Assembly: GCF_038719015.1 (NCBI RefSeq)
Contig: NZ_CP152276.1
Location: forward strand, 1,808,001-1,872,000
Source of the DNA: Nguyenibacter vanlangensis
GTDB taxonomy: Bacteria; Pseudomonadota; Alphaproteobacteria; Acetobacterales; Acetobacteraceae
Reading direction: 5' to 3'
Length of the DNA: 64,000 nucleotides
The notes beneath the pieces are model-generated. The model made no database searches, was not told the origin of the DNA, and worked only from the letters and a program-made list of their open reading frames with translations. How positions within the stretch are numbered: the stretch's first letter is position 1; every line of letters starts with the position of its first letter. Positions 24,776-34,117 of this stretch are shown one piece after another. Both the position numbers and the translations under genes were made by a program.

Positions 24776-25743
24776 TCGATCAATCAACACTTTATAAATA
24801 TCTCGCAAGTGGCCGCCTGTCACTCATTTCTCTGACACAGGCACTGGTTGTTTCCGAACAGCTTAGTTTTCACAAAGCAGGCGATACGCTCGGCATCGCC
24901 CAATCGGCCATCAGCAGCCGTATTGCCGCGCTTGAGGAAACGATTGGTTTTCCCCTTTTTGAACGGCAGAAGGGTGTCCGGATGACGCCGCGCGGGCGAG
25001 TTTTCCTCGAATTCGTCACGGAAGCCGTCAACCTGATCGGTAAATCTCTCGACGTCGCCGACACTGCCATCGAAGTCCGTAGAGCCGCCGTACGCATAGG
25101 CCTTCAATCTTCATTCGCCACCGATCCTGCGGACGAGATCTTGAGGCGAGTTGACAGCGCGCTGCCGGAGATACGGCTTATATGTAAAGAAATCGATAAC
25201 AGCGATTTCACCAGGTGTGTTCGCCGGCGCAAACTGGATATTGTTTTCGTTCCCTGCGGCGCGATCACAGAACGTTTCGCTCACGACTTGCTCGACGCCA
25301 TGCCCCTCTGGGAGGAGCAGGTGATCGTGGCCCTGCGCGCGGACGATCCGCTTGCTGCTGCATCGCACCTTTCATGGCGGGACTTGGTTGATCGCAAATT
25401 TCTGGTACGAAGCCACGGCATCGGTCCGCATCTCATGGAACGTGCGTTACCGCTGGTAAGACAGAGCGGAGAGCCTAGGAAGATCGAGCATCTGCATGTC
25501 GGACGAGATACGCTACTGACCGAGGTGGTGCGCAGACGCGCGATCGCACTGACCACAGAAGCGACGCGCGGCCTCACGTTGCGCGGCCTGACGTTCCGGC
25601 CGATCGGCGAAACGCCTCTCATGATTACCTTTTGCGCGCTCTGGTCACGACAAAACATCAACCCCTCTCTGAGGAGCCTGCTGAAAATCATTCGTGAGCT
25701 GTCGGAAGCATACCGGAACAGCAAACCTGATGGCACGATTTGA
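24772..25743 (+). CDS. LysR-family transcriptional regulator
   Basis: A full-length 323-residue LysR protein. The HTH is SLISLTQALVVSEQLSFHKA, AQSAISSRIAALEETIGFPL and FERQKGVRMTPRGRVFLEF; the C-terminal effector domain runs from about residue 95 (AAVRIGLQSSFATDPADEIL). It is translationally coupled to the short LysR-type gene and converges tail to tail on the trb operon, 16 bp from the DUF2274 stop. It probably controls conjugation genes; the inducer is unknown. Confidence 0.85.
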   Translation: MIDQSTLYKYLASGRLSLISLTQALVVSEQLSFHKAGDTLGIAQSAISSRIAALEETIGFPLFERQKGVRMTPRGRVFLEFVTEAVNLIGKSLDVADTAIEVRRAAVRIGLQSSFATDPADEILRRVDSALPEIRLICKEIDNSDFTRCVRRRKLDIVFVPCGAITERFAHDLLDAMPLWEEQVIVALRADDPLAAASHLSWRDLVDRKFLVRSHGIGPHLMERALPLVRQSGEPRKIEHLHVGRDTLLTEVVRRRAIALTTEATRGLTLRGLTFRPIGETPLMITFCALWSRQNINPSLRSLLKIIRELSEAYRNSKPDGTI

Positions 25744-25759
25744 TCGATCCGTGACCTGC

Positions 25760-25990
25760 TCAGCAATCGGGCTTCCGCTGACGCTCTCGCTGGAAAACGC
25801 GGTCTTCCTGCATGAAATGTTGAATCATGCGGACGGCCAGATGGGCCTCGTCCACTTGCGCACCACCCGATCCTGACGACGCAATGATATCGGCATAAGC
25901 CTTCAGATCCCGGAAGACGTGAGCTGGCAGCTCCAACGTCAACTTTACCGGCTTCTCGTCCATTACCCTGGTAATCTTCAAGGTCGCCAT
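25760..25990 (-). CDS. DUF2274 protein at end of trb operon
   Basis: A 76-residue protein, TLKITRVMDEKPVKLTLELP, then AHVFRDLKAYADIIASSG and AHLAVRMIQHFMQEDRVFQR, matching the DUF2274 family found directly after trbI in alphaproteobacterial mobile elements. Its start is 2 bp from the trbI stop. It has no predicted membrane segment. Its function is unknown; the conserved position implies a transfer-related or regulatory role. Confidence 0.8.
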   Translation of the reverse strand: MATLKITRVMDEKPVKLTLELPAHVFRDLKAYADIIASSGSGGAQVDEAHLAVRMIQHFMQEDRVFQRERQRKPDC

Positions 25991-25992
25991 CG

Positions 25993-27192
25993 TCACCTCT
26001 CCCTCTCATGCCAGGGCCTGAGTATCAGGTCCCGATTCAGAACCACGACGAACGGCAGGCCCGGCCGGTCGGTCAGGGTCGGCTGGACATTGAGGCTGCG
26101 GTCGATCAGCCGATTGCCGACCATCGAAAACCCGTTCGACGCCCCACTACGGATCGCCTGCATCAGATTGTTCTCGCCGAAGGACGTCCCGGCCTCGGAC
26201 CCCACGCTGAGCATGGTGGTCACCAGCGCCGCCTTGAACAGTTCGCCCCAGTGCCGATCGACCTGATCGGAGAGCCCGGCCTGGCCGATCGCGTCGGCGC
26301 CCGGCAGGTTCTCCAGCACGACGGACTCCCCGTCCGGAAGGATCAGCCGGGTCCAGATCACCAGCGTGCGGTCCTGCCCGAAGGCGATCGCACTGCTGTA
26401 CTGGCCGACCAGCGTGCTGCCCTGGGGAATCAGAAGATAGCGTCCGGTCGGGCTGTCATAGACGTTCTGCGTCACATGGCCGGCAAGTTGCCCCGGCAGG
26501 CCGGAATTCACCGCAGTATTGAGCGCACCGGCGATGGCTGTGCCCGCCTGGAGTATATAGGGCGAAGCCGGCGCCACGATCCGTTCCAAACTGACCGTGC
26601 GGTGATCGACCGCCTGCGCCAAAAAGCCGCGGTTTCCCGCCTGCGGGTCGATGTCGCTCGGCCGCGATGGACTTCCCGCTCCGGCCACTGTCCCTACCAT
26701 CGGAGCGGCAGTGCCGCCACCCCGATCCCCCTGCCCGACCTGGACGAACAGCTTGCTGCCGATCGCGGCATCGATCTCCTGCTGGGCGCGGCGCGCGTCA
26801 TCATTGCCGATGGCATTGACCGGGATCGACTTGCCCTGCTGCTGCGCGTTGAGAATCGGCTTACCAAGATCGCCGGGCAGCGCCGGTCCCAGCTTGGGCA
26901 CGCCGCTATATTCCTTCGGCAGAGCCTCCAGCCCCGCCGCGGCAGGGCGCGAACTGGTATCCTGATTCGCAAAGGCAGATGGCGCATGATGGCTGGCCTG
27001 CAGGGCATACCCCAGCGCGAAGGCCACCGCGATGGCCCCTGCTCCACCCAGCGACCAGACGACCCGGCGCGAAAGCCGCACCACGCGCGGCCGATCGCCA
27101 CGCAGGCGCAAATCGGGCGGCGCCACAGGCGTCTGCGAGGAGGCCGCTTCTCCGGCATCGCGTCGATCATCGCGATCATGATCGTCCGTCAT
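25993..27192 (-). CDS. trbI: TrbI, T4SS core-complex protein (VirB10-like)
   Basis: A 399-residue protein. A short cytoplasmic N-terminus is followed by one membrane helix (VVWSLGGAGAIAVAFALGYA) and a proline-rich periplasmic part. The C-terminal VirB10 domain includes ILQAGTAIAGALNTAVNSGL, PGQLAGHVTQNVYDSPTGRY, LLIPQGSTLVGQYSSA and RSGASNGFSMVGNRLIDRSL. It spans the envelope and links inner and outer membrane parts of the mating channel. It overlaps trbG by 4 bp and is preceded by trbF in the same operon. Confidence 0.93.
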   Translation of the reverse strand: MTDDHDRDDRRDAGEAASSQTPVAPPDLRLRGDRPRVVRLSRRVVWSLGGAGAIAVAFALGYALQASHHAPSAFANQDTSSRPAAAGLEALPKEYSGVPKLGPALPGDLGKPILNAQQQGKSIPVNAIGNDDARRAQQEIDAAIGSKLFVQVGQGDRGGGTAAPMVGTVAGAGSPSRPSDIDPQAGNRGFLAQAVDHRTVSLERIVAPASPYILQAGTAIAGALNTAVNSGLPGQLAGHVTQNVYDSPTGRYLLIPQGSTLVGQYSSAIAFGQDRTLVIWTRLILPDGESVVLENLPGADAIGQAGLSDQVDRHWGELFKAALVTTMLSVGSEAGTSFGENNLMQAIRSGASNGFSMVGNRLIDRSLNVQPTLTDRPGLPFVVVLNRDLILRPWHERER

Positions 27193-28196
27193 GACCGCCG
27201 CCCGTCGGTGCGGACGATGCGCACACGCTGCTCGCTGTGCTTATCGCCCAGCCGCAGTTCGGCGGCGGCAAACAGCCGGTCGACGATCATCCAGTTCTGC
27301 CGAACGCGGTAATTGACCAGCGCCGGATTGCCGTCCGGGCCCAGCACGAACAGCGGCGGCAGTTCGCCCTGTCCGATCCCGGACGGAAAGGCGATATAGA
27401 CCTTGTTCCCGTCATCGAAGGCGCGGAGCGGCTGCCAGGGCGGCACGCCGCCTTTGACGTCCTGGATCACGTAACGGAAATTGAGGGCATTGAGGTCCAG
27501 CCCGGTATCGACGGGCGCCTCATCCTCGGAGGCCGCGTCCTGGCGGTGGAGGGCGATCAGATCGTCCTCGGGATAGTCCCAGGACACCGAGGCCATGTAG
27601 GTGGCGGGGGTGGAGCGCAGCTCGGCGAGATAGGTCCGCCGGTCGGTATTGACGATCAGGTTGGTGACCAGATCTGGCCTGGTCGGCTTGACCAGAATAT
27701 GAACGCGCCTGGTCGCCCCTGCCCCGCTCTCGGTATCGCCGATGATCCAGCGTACCGTGTCGCCGGCGGCCTCCGGGCCGCTGCCGACCAGCTTCTCGCC
27801 CGGCTGGAGCATGATGTCGGTGATCTCGCCGGGCGCGGCATAGACCTGATAGAGTGCGCCGGCGCTGTAGGGATAAACCTGCACCGCGTTGATGAAGCCA
27901 GCCCGCGTCGGCTGGATCCGCGCCGCCAGATTGGCCTGGGTCACCCGCGCGGCCGGATCGACCGCATCGGATGACGTGGTCTGCCGGAACGAGCGGTGCG
28001 ACGGCAGCGGCTTCAATTGGCCGGGCAGCGGCAGCGGCTGCGGCACCGCGACCACCTGCACCGGCTTCGGCGGATCCGGTAGGCGCATCGCTCGCACGGC
28101 GTCGTCATAGCGTATGGCCGGCGGGTGGTACTGCCCCGCGCAGGCGGACACGGCGAGCAGCATCAGCGGCAGGGCACGCATGACCATGCGGATCAT
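27189..28196 (-). CDS. trbG: TrbG, T4SS outer-membrane-associated protein (VirB9-like)
   Basis: A 335-residue secreted protein with a lipoprotein-like signal (MRALPLMLLAVSACAG: a Cys follows the hydrophobic stretch). The VirB9/CagX domain covers VQVYPYSAGALYQVYAAPGE, ITDIMLQPGEKLVGSG, LIVNTDRRTYLAELRSTPAT and the C-terminal NYRVRQNWMIVDRLFAAAEL. It forms the outer layer of the core complex with TrbI. It overlaps trbF and trbI by 4 bp each. Confidence 0.93.
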   Translation of the reverse strand: MIRMVMRALPLMLLAVSACAGQYHPPAIRYDDAVRAMRLPDPPKPVQVVAVPQPLPLPGQLKPLPSHRSFRQTTSSDAVDPAARVTQANLAARIQPTRAGFINAVQVYPYSAGALYQVYAAPGEITDIMLQPGEKLVGSGPEAAGDTVRWIIGDTESGAGATRRVHILVKPTRPDLVTNLIVNTDRRTYLAELRSTPATYMASVSWDYPEDDLIALHRQDAASEDEAPVDTGLDLNALNFRYVIQDVKGGVPPWQPLRAFDDGNKVYIAFPSGIGQGELPPLFVLGPDGNPALVNYRVRQNWMIVDRLFAAAELRLGDKHSEQRVRIVRTDGRRS

Positions 28197-28885
28197 TGTC
28201 CAAGCTCCTTCGACCAGTTGATGGCGGAGACGTAGATGCCGAGCGGGTTGCGGCGTAGCCGATCGGCGTCATGCGGCGGCGCGATCAACACCGAGAGGAT
28301 CGCCGTCCAGCGTTCAGTGCCCGTGTAGGCGCCATCGCGGTAATGCCGCTCGGTCCAGGCGACACGGAAACTCGCCGGTGACGCCCGAATGACCGAGGAC
28401 ACATCCACCTCGACCTGCTCGCGCCCGATCCGGGAAAATGGATCATTGAGCCGGGCCTCGTCATTCAACGCCGCCGCGCCGGAAGCAGTGGTGAAATCAT
28501 AGGCGCGCAGCCAGTCCTGCCGGACCACCACCGGGTCGGAGGACAGGCCGCGCACGTCCTCGATGAAGCGTGCCAGAGACCAGGCAATCTGCGGATCGGT
28601 GGGCGTGTAGCCGGCCATGGCCGGGGCCACGATTTGCGCCTCGCCCAATTTGTCCACCTGCACCACCCAGGGCACGATGGTGCCGCGCGCCGACTGCCAG
28701 ACCAGCGCCGCGCCGAGCCCGGCCGAGAGCAGCAACGAGCCAAAGGCCATGACGCGCCAGTTACGCGCTTGGACGCGGGCGGAGCCAATACGCTCGTCCC
28801 AGAGCTGCGCCGCCTTCTGGTAGGGCGTGACGGGCTCGGGCGTGATGCCATAATTGGTGGTCGCGCGACGGAACATCGCCATCAT
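28193..28885 (-). CDS. trbF: TrbF, T4SS inner-membrane protein (VirB8-like)
   Basis: A 230-residue bitopic protein with one membrane helix (MAFGSLLLSAGLGAALVWQS), followed by a periplasmic VirB8/NTF2-like domain (IAWSLARFIEDVRGLSSDPV, FRVAWTERHYRDGAYTGTER, PLGIYVSAINWSKEL). It nucleates assembly of the mating apparatus. ATGA overlap with the trbL stop and 4-bp overlap with trbG show strict operon coupling. Confidence 0.92.
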   Translation of the reverse strand: MMAMFRRATTNYGITPEPVTPYQKAAQLWDERIGSARVQARNWRVMAFGSLLLSAGLGAALVWQSARGTIVPWVVQVDKLGEAQIVAPAMAGYTPTDPQIAWSLARFIEDVRGLSSDPVVVRQDWLRAYDFTTASGAAALNDEARLNDPFSRIGREQVEVDVSSVIRASPASFRVAWTERHYRDGAYTGTERWTAILSVLIAPPHDADRLRRNPLGIYVSAINWSKELGQ

Positions 28886-30327
28886 TCTTTCTCCGAAAGG
28901 TCGATGCTGGAATTTCCGCCGCCGCCATCGGCGGAGCGGATGACATTGGCGGCTTCCGCCGCATGGGCCGCGGCATTGCGACGCTTCATTTTCCGCGCCC
29001 AGCGGGGCGGCTTGCCGTTGGGGGCGTCGCCGCCATCAGGGCCGCCTCCCGAGGGGCCACCACGAGGGTTACCGCTACCGGCAGGCCCGGCACCGGGATC
29101 ACCTCCGCCGGACGGGCCTGAAGACCCACCGTTATCCGACGGACCGTCGCCTTCTCCCCCGCCGCCCATCCCACCGGCGGCCCAGCGTCCGCCGGACGCG
29201 TAGCTTTCCTTCAATGACGAGGCCGCCGCGCCGACCTTGCTCTTCGCCGCGTTCACGGCAGCGCCACCAACAGCCCGGCCCATTCCGCCGATGCCGGCCG
29301 CCACACTTCCGGCGCCGCCCACTCCCGCCGCTCCGGCGCTGTAGGCCGTGGTCGCAGCCCCTGCGATCGCAGCCCCTCCCCGTGCGGCGGCTGCCGTGGC
29401 ACCGAGTGCGGCAGCCCCGCCCGACGCCAGGGCGGCGGGTGCGGCCACGGCAGCGGCGCCCATCGCCCCGACCGCCATAGCAGTCCCGGCCGCCGCTCCC
29501 GCGCCAAGCTGGGGCGCGCCGGAAATCAGCCCGTTGGCGACGCTGCCGCCGTAGATGGCGAGCCCGATCATCGCGAGGGCGGCGAGCACCACCGAGAGCG
29601 CCTGGCCGATGGTCGGCAGGCTGTCGCCGTAAGAGGTGGTGAACTGCGAGAACAGCGTGGAAGCAATGGCGCTGATCACGGCGAAAACCATGATCTTGAC
29701 GCCGGAGGACACCACATTGCCCAGCACCTTCTCGGCGAGGAAGGCCGTGCGGTTGAACAGCGCGAAGGGAATCAGGATGAACCCTGCGAGCGTGGTGAGC
29801 TTGAACTCAATGATCGCCACGAAAAGCTGCACGGCCAGCACGAAGAACGCCGCCATGACGATGAACCAGGAGATCAGGAACACCGCGATCTGGGCGAAGC
29901 CGGTGAAAAAATGGATCGGGTCGAGGAACTGGTGCATCGCATCCAGCAGCGGCTGGGCCGCGTCAAACCCGGTCGCCGCCAGCCTGCCGGGATGCACGAA
30001 ATCACCGAGCGCCAGCTTGCCGCCGCCGACCTTCAGGCCAAGGGTGGCAAAACTGTCGAAGACCCTCTTCGAGAGAGCGTCGAAATTGTCGATGATGAAT
30101 ACGAAGAAACCGATATAGAGCGTCTTTTTCACCAGACGCTGGATGATGTCCTCGTCCGCCGCCCAGGCCCAGAACAGCCCGGCGAGCGCGATGTCGAGGA
30201 CGGAGAGTGATCCGGCGAGCGAGACCACATTGCCCTTCACCAGACCGAAACCGGTATCGATCGTGGTGGTGAAAATATTCAGGAAATTGTCGATGACGCC
30301 TGCATTCGTCATGCCCGTTCCCGCCAT
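28882..30327 (-). CDS. trbL: TrbL, polytopic T4SS protein (VirB6-like)
   Basis: A 481-residue inner-membrane protein with about six helices in residues ~20-250 (LFWAWAADEDIIQRLVKKTL, FITGF-type segments, ISWFIVMAAFFVLAVQLFVA, AGFILIPFALFNRTAFLAEK). A long low-complexity Ala/Gly- and Gly/Pro/Ser-rich C-terminal tail covers ~285-450. The tail is normal for TrbL though unusually glycine-rich here. It forms part of the inner-membrane channel. Confidence 0.92.
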   Translation of the reverse strand: MAGTGMTNAGVIDNFLNIFTTTIDTGFGLVKGNVVSLAGSLSVLDIALAGLFWAWAADEDIIQRLVKKTLYIGFFVFIIDNFDALSKRVFDSFATLGLKVGGGKLALGDFVHPGRLAATGFDAAQPLLDAMHQFLDPIHFFTGFAQIAVFLISWFIVMAAFFVLAVQLFVAIIEFKLTTLAGFILIPFALFNRTAFLAEKVLGNVVSSGVKIMVFAVISAIASTLFSQFTTSYGDSLPTIGQALSVVLAALAMIGLAIYGGSVANGLISGAPQLGAGAAAGTAMAVGAMGAAAVAAPAALASGGAAALGATAAAARGGAAIAGAATTAYSAGAAGVGGAGSVAAGIGGMGRAVGGAAVNAAKSKVGAAASSLKESYASGGRWAAGGMGGGGEGDGPSDNGGSSGPSGGGDPGAGPAGSGNPRGGPSGGGPDGGDAPNGKPPRWARKMKRRNAAAHAAEAANVIRSADGGGGNSSIDLSEKE

Positions 30328-30332
30328 GACCG

Positions 30333-31064
30333 TCAGTTCCCGTCATTGAACACAGAGACGGCGCCGGGCACGTAGGCGTCGTGCTGCGCGAAATGTTCGT
30401 ATTGCGCCTGGCCTTCTGCTTCGGCTGCCGCCTCGCGCGCCTGCTGAAGATCAGCGGCCCGTCCGTTAGCGGACAGGACCGCGATGACATCGGAAAGCTG
30501 GCGCGATTGCAGGGCCAGAAACTGATTGCCTGCTTGCGCGGCCTGAAGCGCGCCGCTCGAACTCTGGCTGGCCGAAACCAATTGCGTCATGGCGCTGCTG
30601 TCACTTGGAATGTTGCCCACCACCTGGGCCTGGGTCTTCAGCGCGTCCTCAAACCCGCCGACCGCGTTCCTCCAACGGGTCTGCGCCTGACTGAACAGGG
30701 CGCTATCCGACATCCCCGACGAAATCGAGGTGTAGGCCTGTTGGTATTGCTGCTCGACCGAGTGGACGCTGTAGGCAATGTTCTGCGCCTGCGTGAGCAG
30801 GGCCATGGTCTGGGAAATCGTTGATTGCAGCGTCGACAATGTTGAGAGCGGCAAGGAAGCGAGATTCTTCGCCTGATTGACCAGCATCTGTGCCTGGTTG
30901 GCCAGCGACGCGATCTGGTTGTCGATCTGCTGCAACGCGCGAGCGGCCTGGAGCACGTTCTGGCCAAAATTGGCACCGTCGAAGACCGCCCATTGCGCAC
31001 GGGCCGGAATGGCGGAAAGAGATAAAACGCTGACGATGCCGTAAAGGAGCACGAGACGCTTCAT
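30333..31064 (-). CDS. trbJ: TrbJ, T4SS pilus-tip-like protein (VirB5-like)
   Basis: A 243-residue exported protein. The signal peptide is MKRLVLLYGIVSVLSLSAIP with cleavage after ARA. The mature part is an extended coiled helical bundle rich in Gln/Ala (NVLQAARALQQIDNQIASLA, QAQMLVNQAKNLASLPLS), with LQSRQLSDVIAVLSANGRAA near the end. The ATG at 31064 overlaps the trbE stop (ATGA) and gives a good signal peptide; an upstream in-frame extension does not. It probably sits at the pilus base or tip. Confidence 0.9.
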   Translation of the reverse strand: MKRLVLLYGIVSVLSLSAIPARAQWAVFDGANFGQNVLQAARALQQIDNQIASLANQAQMLVNQAKNLASLPLSTLSTLQSTISQTMALLTQAQNIAYSVHSVEQQYQQAYTSISSGMSDSALFSQAQTRWRNAVGGFEDALKTQAQVVGNIPSDSSAMTQLVSASQSSSGALQAAQAGNQFLALQSRQLSDVIAVLSANGRAADLQQAREAAAEAEGQAQYEHFAQHDAYVPGAVSVFNDGN

Positions 31065-33493
31065 GGCATACCTCCGTCGTGTAGAAGGTCTGCCACCCAG
31101 GTGACACCGCGCGCCGCGAACCAGGCCGGGAGAAATCCGCTCCGCCCATGCTCGGCCAGCACCTGGTCGATCAGCTGATGATCGTCCTTGCCCGAGGCGG
31201 CGCACAGCGCCAGTGCAACCGGTCCGAGCCCCAGTTCGAACAGCCGGTTGCCGCGCTGAGTCTGGCAGTAATAGTCCCGCTTCGCCGCGGCACGGGCGAT
31301 GATCCCGATCTGGCGGTCGTTCAGCCCGAAATCGCGGTAAAGCGCCATGATCTGCGGCTCGATCGCCCGTTCGTTGGGCAGGAAGATCCGCGTCGGGCAG
31401 CTTTCCACCACCGCCGGCGCGATCCGGCTATTGGCGATGTCGGACAGGGACTGGGTGGCAAAAACGACTGAGGCGTTCTTCTTACGCAGCGTCTTCAGCC
31501 ATTCCCGCAACTGGCCGGCGAAATCGCCATCGTCCAGCACCAGCCAGCCCTCATCGATCACCAGCAGGGTCGGCCGCCCGTCGAGACGCCCTCCGATGCG
31601 GTGGAACAGATAGGACAGCACCGGCGACGCCGCATCGGAGCCGATCAGCCCCTCGGTCTCGAACACGACGATTTCCGCATCGCCCAGCCGCTCGGCATCA
31701 GCGTCCAGCAGCCGGCCATAGGGGCCGCCGAGGCAATAGGGCGCCAGCGCCTGCTTCAGCGCGTTGGATTGCAGCAGCGCGACCAGCCCCGACAGGGTGC
31801 GCTCATGGGAGGGCGATGACGCGAGCGAGTTCAACGCCGACCAAAGATGGGCTTTGACGTCGGGCGTCAGCGCGACGCCCTCGCCCACGAGAATCTGGCC
31901 GAGCCATTCCGTGGCCCATTTGCGCTCGTCCGGGTCATCAATTCGTGCCAGCGGTTGGAGGGAGACGGCAGAATGTCCATCGCCCTCGTCTGTCAGACCG
32001 CCGCCAAGATCGTGCCAGTCCCCGCCCATGGCCAGCGTCGCCGCCCGCAGCGAGCCACCGAAATCGAAGGCAAAGACCTGCGATCCCGCATAACGGCGGA
32101 ACTGGAGCACCATCAGCGCCAGCAGCACCGATTTGCCCGCTCCTGTCGGTCCTGCGATCAGCGTGTGGCCGACATCGCCGACATGCAGGGAAAACCGGAA
32201 CGGCGTGGCACCCGCTGTCTTGCCGTAGAACAGCGGCGGCGCACGGAAATGCCCGTCTTGCTCCGGCCCGGCCCAGACAGCCGACAGCGGGATCATATGC
32301 GCGAGGTTCAGCGTCGAGACCGGCGGCTGCCGCACATTGGCGTAGACATGGCCGGGCAACGATCCCAGCCATGCCTCCACAGAGTTGAGGCTTTCCGCCA
32401 TACAGGCAAAGTCGCGGCCCTGAATGATCTTTTCCACCAGACGGAGTTTTTCAGCGGCAATGCTGGCACTGCCATCCCACACCGTGATGGTCGCGGTGAT
32501 GTACGCCTGCCCGACATCGTCAGCACCGAGGGACTGCAAGGCCAGATCGGCATCAACCGCCTTGTTGGCGGCATCATTGTCCACGAGAACGGAGGCCTCG
32601 TTGGTCATGACCTCGCGCACGATGGCCGCAATCGATTTCCGCTTGGCGAACCACTGGCGACGGATCTTCGTCAGAACCTTTGTCGCGTCCGTCTTGTCGA
32701 GCAGGATGGCGCGGGTGGACCAGCGATAGGGCATGGCCAGCCGGTTCAGGTCGTCGAGGATTCCGGGGAAGGTCCGCGACGGGAAACCGGTGATCGTCAG
32801 GGTTTTCAGATACGCATCACCGAGTTTCGGTTCCAGACCGCCCGACAGCGGCTGGTCCACCAGCAGGGCATCCAGATGCATCGGGATTTCCGGCACCCGC
32901 ACACGCTGGCTGCGCGTCGAAATGGTCGAATGCAGGTAGGTCAGTGTCTCGCCATCATCGAGCCAGGTCGCTTTCGGCATGAAACCGTCCAACAGGGCCA
33001 GAAGCCGGTCGCTGCGATCGATGAAAACATTCAGAATGCCGTGCGGGTCCGGCCCATCACGCTTCCGACCCTCATAGAGAAACCGTTCGGCGCGACCTGA
33101 TGATTCCGCAGGAGGCAGCCAGACGAGCGTCAGGAAATACCGGCTCTCGAAATGCGCACCCTCGTCCTCGAACTGCTCCCGGCGTTCCAGATCGACCATG
33201 TGCGAAGCGGCGTCGGGGAAATCACTCTCGGGATATACTGTCGCCGGGATGCGCTGCGCCTCGACAAACACCGCCCAGCCGGAACCAAGACGACGGAGCG
33301 CATTGTTTAGCCGCCCCGTCACACCGACCAGCTCCGCCGGTGTGGCGCTGTCCAGATCGGGACCACGAATTTTTGCCGTGCGCTGAAAGGAACCGTCCTT
33401 GTTCAGGACGACGCCTTTTTCAACAAGCGCGGCCCAGGGCAGAAAATCCGACAGGAGGGCAGCGCGGTTGCGATACTCGCCAAGGGACATCAT
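31061..33493 (-). CDS. trbE: TrbE, T4SS ATPase (VirB4-like)
   Basis: An 810-residue motor ATPase. The N-terminal CagE/TrbE/VirB4 domain includes LSDFLPWAALVEKGVVLNKD and SFQRTAKIRGPDLDSATPAE. The Walker A is LIAGPTGAGKSVLLALMVLQ (around residue 440) and the Walker B is TLLVIDEGWLVLDDGDFAGQ, with FATQSLSDIANSRIA and CPTRIFLPNERA following. It energises pilus assembly and substrate transfer at the inner membrane. It is in the trb operon, 13 bp after trbD. Confidence 0.95.
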   Translation of the reverse strand: MMSLGEYRNRAALLSDFLPWAALVEKGVVLNKDGSFQRTAKIRGPDLDSATPAELVGVTGRLNNALRRLGSGWAVFVEAQRIPATVYPESDFPDAASHMVDLERREQFEDEGAHFESRYFLTLVWLPPAESSGRAERFLYEGRKRDGPDPHGILNVFIDRSDRLLALLDGFMPKATWLDDGETLTYLHSTISTRSQRVRVPEIPMHLDALLVDQPLSGGLEPKLGDAYLKTLTITGFPSRTFPGILDDLNRLAMPYRWSTRAILLDKTDATKVLTKIRRQWFAKRKSIAAIVREVMTNEASVLVDNDAANKAVDADLALQSLGADDVGQAYITATITVWDGSASIAAEKLRLVEKIIQGRDFACMAESLNSVEAWLGSLPGHVYANVRQPPVSTLNLAHMIPLSAVWAGPEQDGHFRAPPLFYGKTAGATPFRFSLHVGDVGHTLIAGPTGAGKSVLLALMVLQFRRYAGSQVFAFDFGGSLRAATLAMGGDWHDLGGGLTDEGDGHSAVSLQPLARIDDPDERKWATEWLGQILVGEGVALTPDVKAHLWSALNSLASSPSHERTLSGLVALLQSNALKQALAPYCLGGPYGRLLDADAERLGDAEIVVFETEGLIGSDAASPVLSYLFHRIGGRLDGRPTLLVIDEGWLVLDDGDFAGQLREWLKTLRKKNASVVFATQSLSDIANSRIAPAVVESCPTRIFLPNERAIEPQIMALYRDFGLNDRQIGIIARAAAKRDYYCQTQRGNRLFELGLGPVALALCAASGKDDHQLIDQVLAEHGRSGFLPAWFAARGVTWVADLLHDGGMP

Positions 33494-33506
33494 CGCCCTG
33501 CCCTCC

Positions 33507-33785
33507 CTATGCCCGGAGCCAGGCGGGGTAGCGGAGATGCCGCCGTCCCACCTCGACGAACAGCGGATCGCGTTTGGCGCCCCACACCGCCAGACTGTGC
33601 CCGACGATCCAGAACGCGGCCCCGATCAGCCACAGCCGCAGGCCCAGCGTGATCGCGGCGGCCAGCGTGCCATTGGCAATCGCCACCGTGCGCGGCGCGC
33701 CACCGAGCAGGATCGGCTCGGTCAGCGAACGATGCACCGGGACATGGAAGCCCGGCACCGCGTCGTCCTCATAGCCGGCGGCCAT
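33507..33785 (-). CDS. trbD: TrbD, small T4SS membrane protein (VirB3-like)
   Basis: A 92-residue protein, VPGFHVPVHRSLTEPILLGG, then APRTVAIANGTLAAAITLGL, RLWLIGAAFWIVGHSLAVWG and AKRDPLFVEVGRRHLRYPAW, the standard TrbD/VirB3 pattern with two membrane segments. The ATG at 33785 overlaps the trbC stop (TGATG). An apparent longer frame starting further upstream is only an antisense-free extension through trbC and is not used. Confidence 0.92.
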   Translation of the reverse strand: MAAGYEDDAVPGFHVPVHRSLTEPILLGGAPRTVAIANGTLAAAITLGLRLWLIGAAFWIVGHSLAVWGAKRDPLFVEVGRRHLRYPAWLRA

Positions 33786-34117
33786 CAGATCAGCGCCCCG
33801 CCGGCGAAGGAGAAGAACGACAGGAAGAAGCTCGACGCCGCGAAGGCTATCGACAGGCCGAAGACGATCTGGATCAGGCGGCGGAAGCCGCCCGAACTTT
33901 CGCCGAACGCCAGGGTCAGGCCGGTGACGGTGATGATGATCACCGAGACGATCTTGGCGACCGGTCCCTGTACCGAGTCCAGGATCTGGGTCAGCGGCTG
34001 CTCCCACGGCATGCCGGAGCCCGACGCCCAGGCACTGGAACCGAACACCGCCGTCAGCAGGGCAGCAGACGCGATCGTGGCGGCGTGCTGCCGCACGCGG
34101 GGGATGGACTGAATCAT
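33785..34117 (-). CDS. trbC: TrbC, T4SS prepilin (VirB2-like)
   Basis: A 110-residue pilin precursor. The signal region ATIASAALLTAVFGSSAWAS has cleavage near AWA-SG. The mature part has two hydrophobic helices (GPVAKIVSVIIITVTGLTLA; FGLSIAFAASSFFLSFFSFA) separated by the basic loop GGFRRL, as in VirB2/TrbC pilins. The nearby TraF-type peptidase could process it, as TraF cyclises TrbC in RP4. It overlaps trbB and trbD. Confidence 0.92.
   Translation of the reverse strand: MIQSIPRVRQHAATIASAALLTAVFGSSAWASGSGMPWEQPLTQILDSVQGPVAKIVSVIIITVTGLTLAFGESSGGFRRLIQIVFGLSIAFAASSFFLSFFSFAGGALI

Noticed and set aside
31847..33100. 417-residue plus-strand open frame opposite trbE
   Set aside because: Same reason: composition is that of reverse-strand coding sequence; TrbE on the minus strand has all ATPase motifs.
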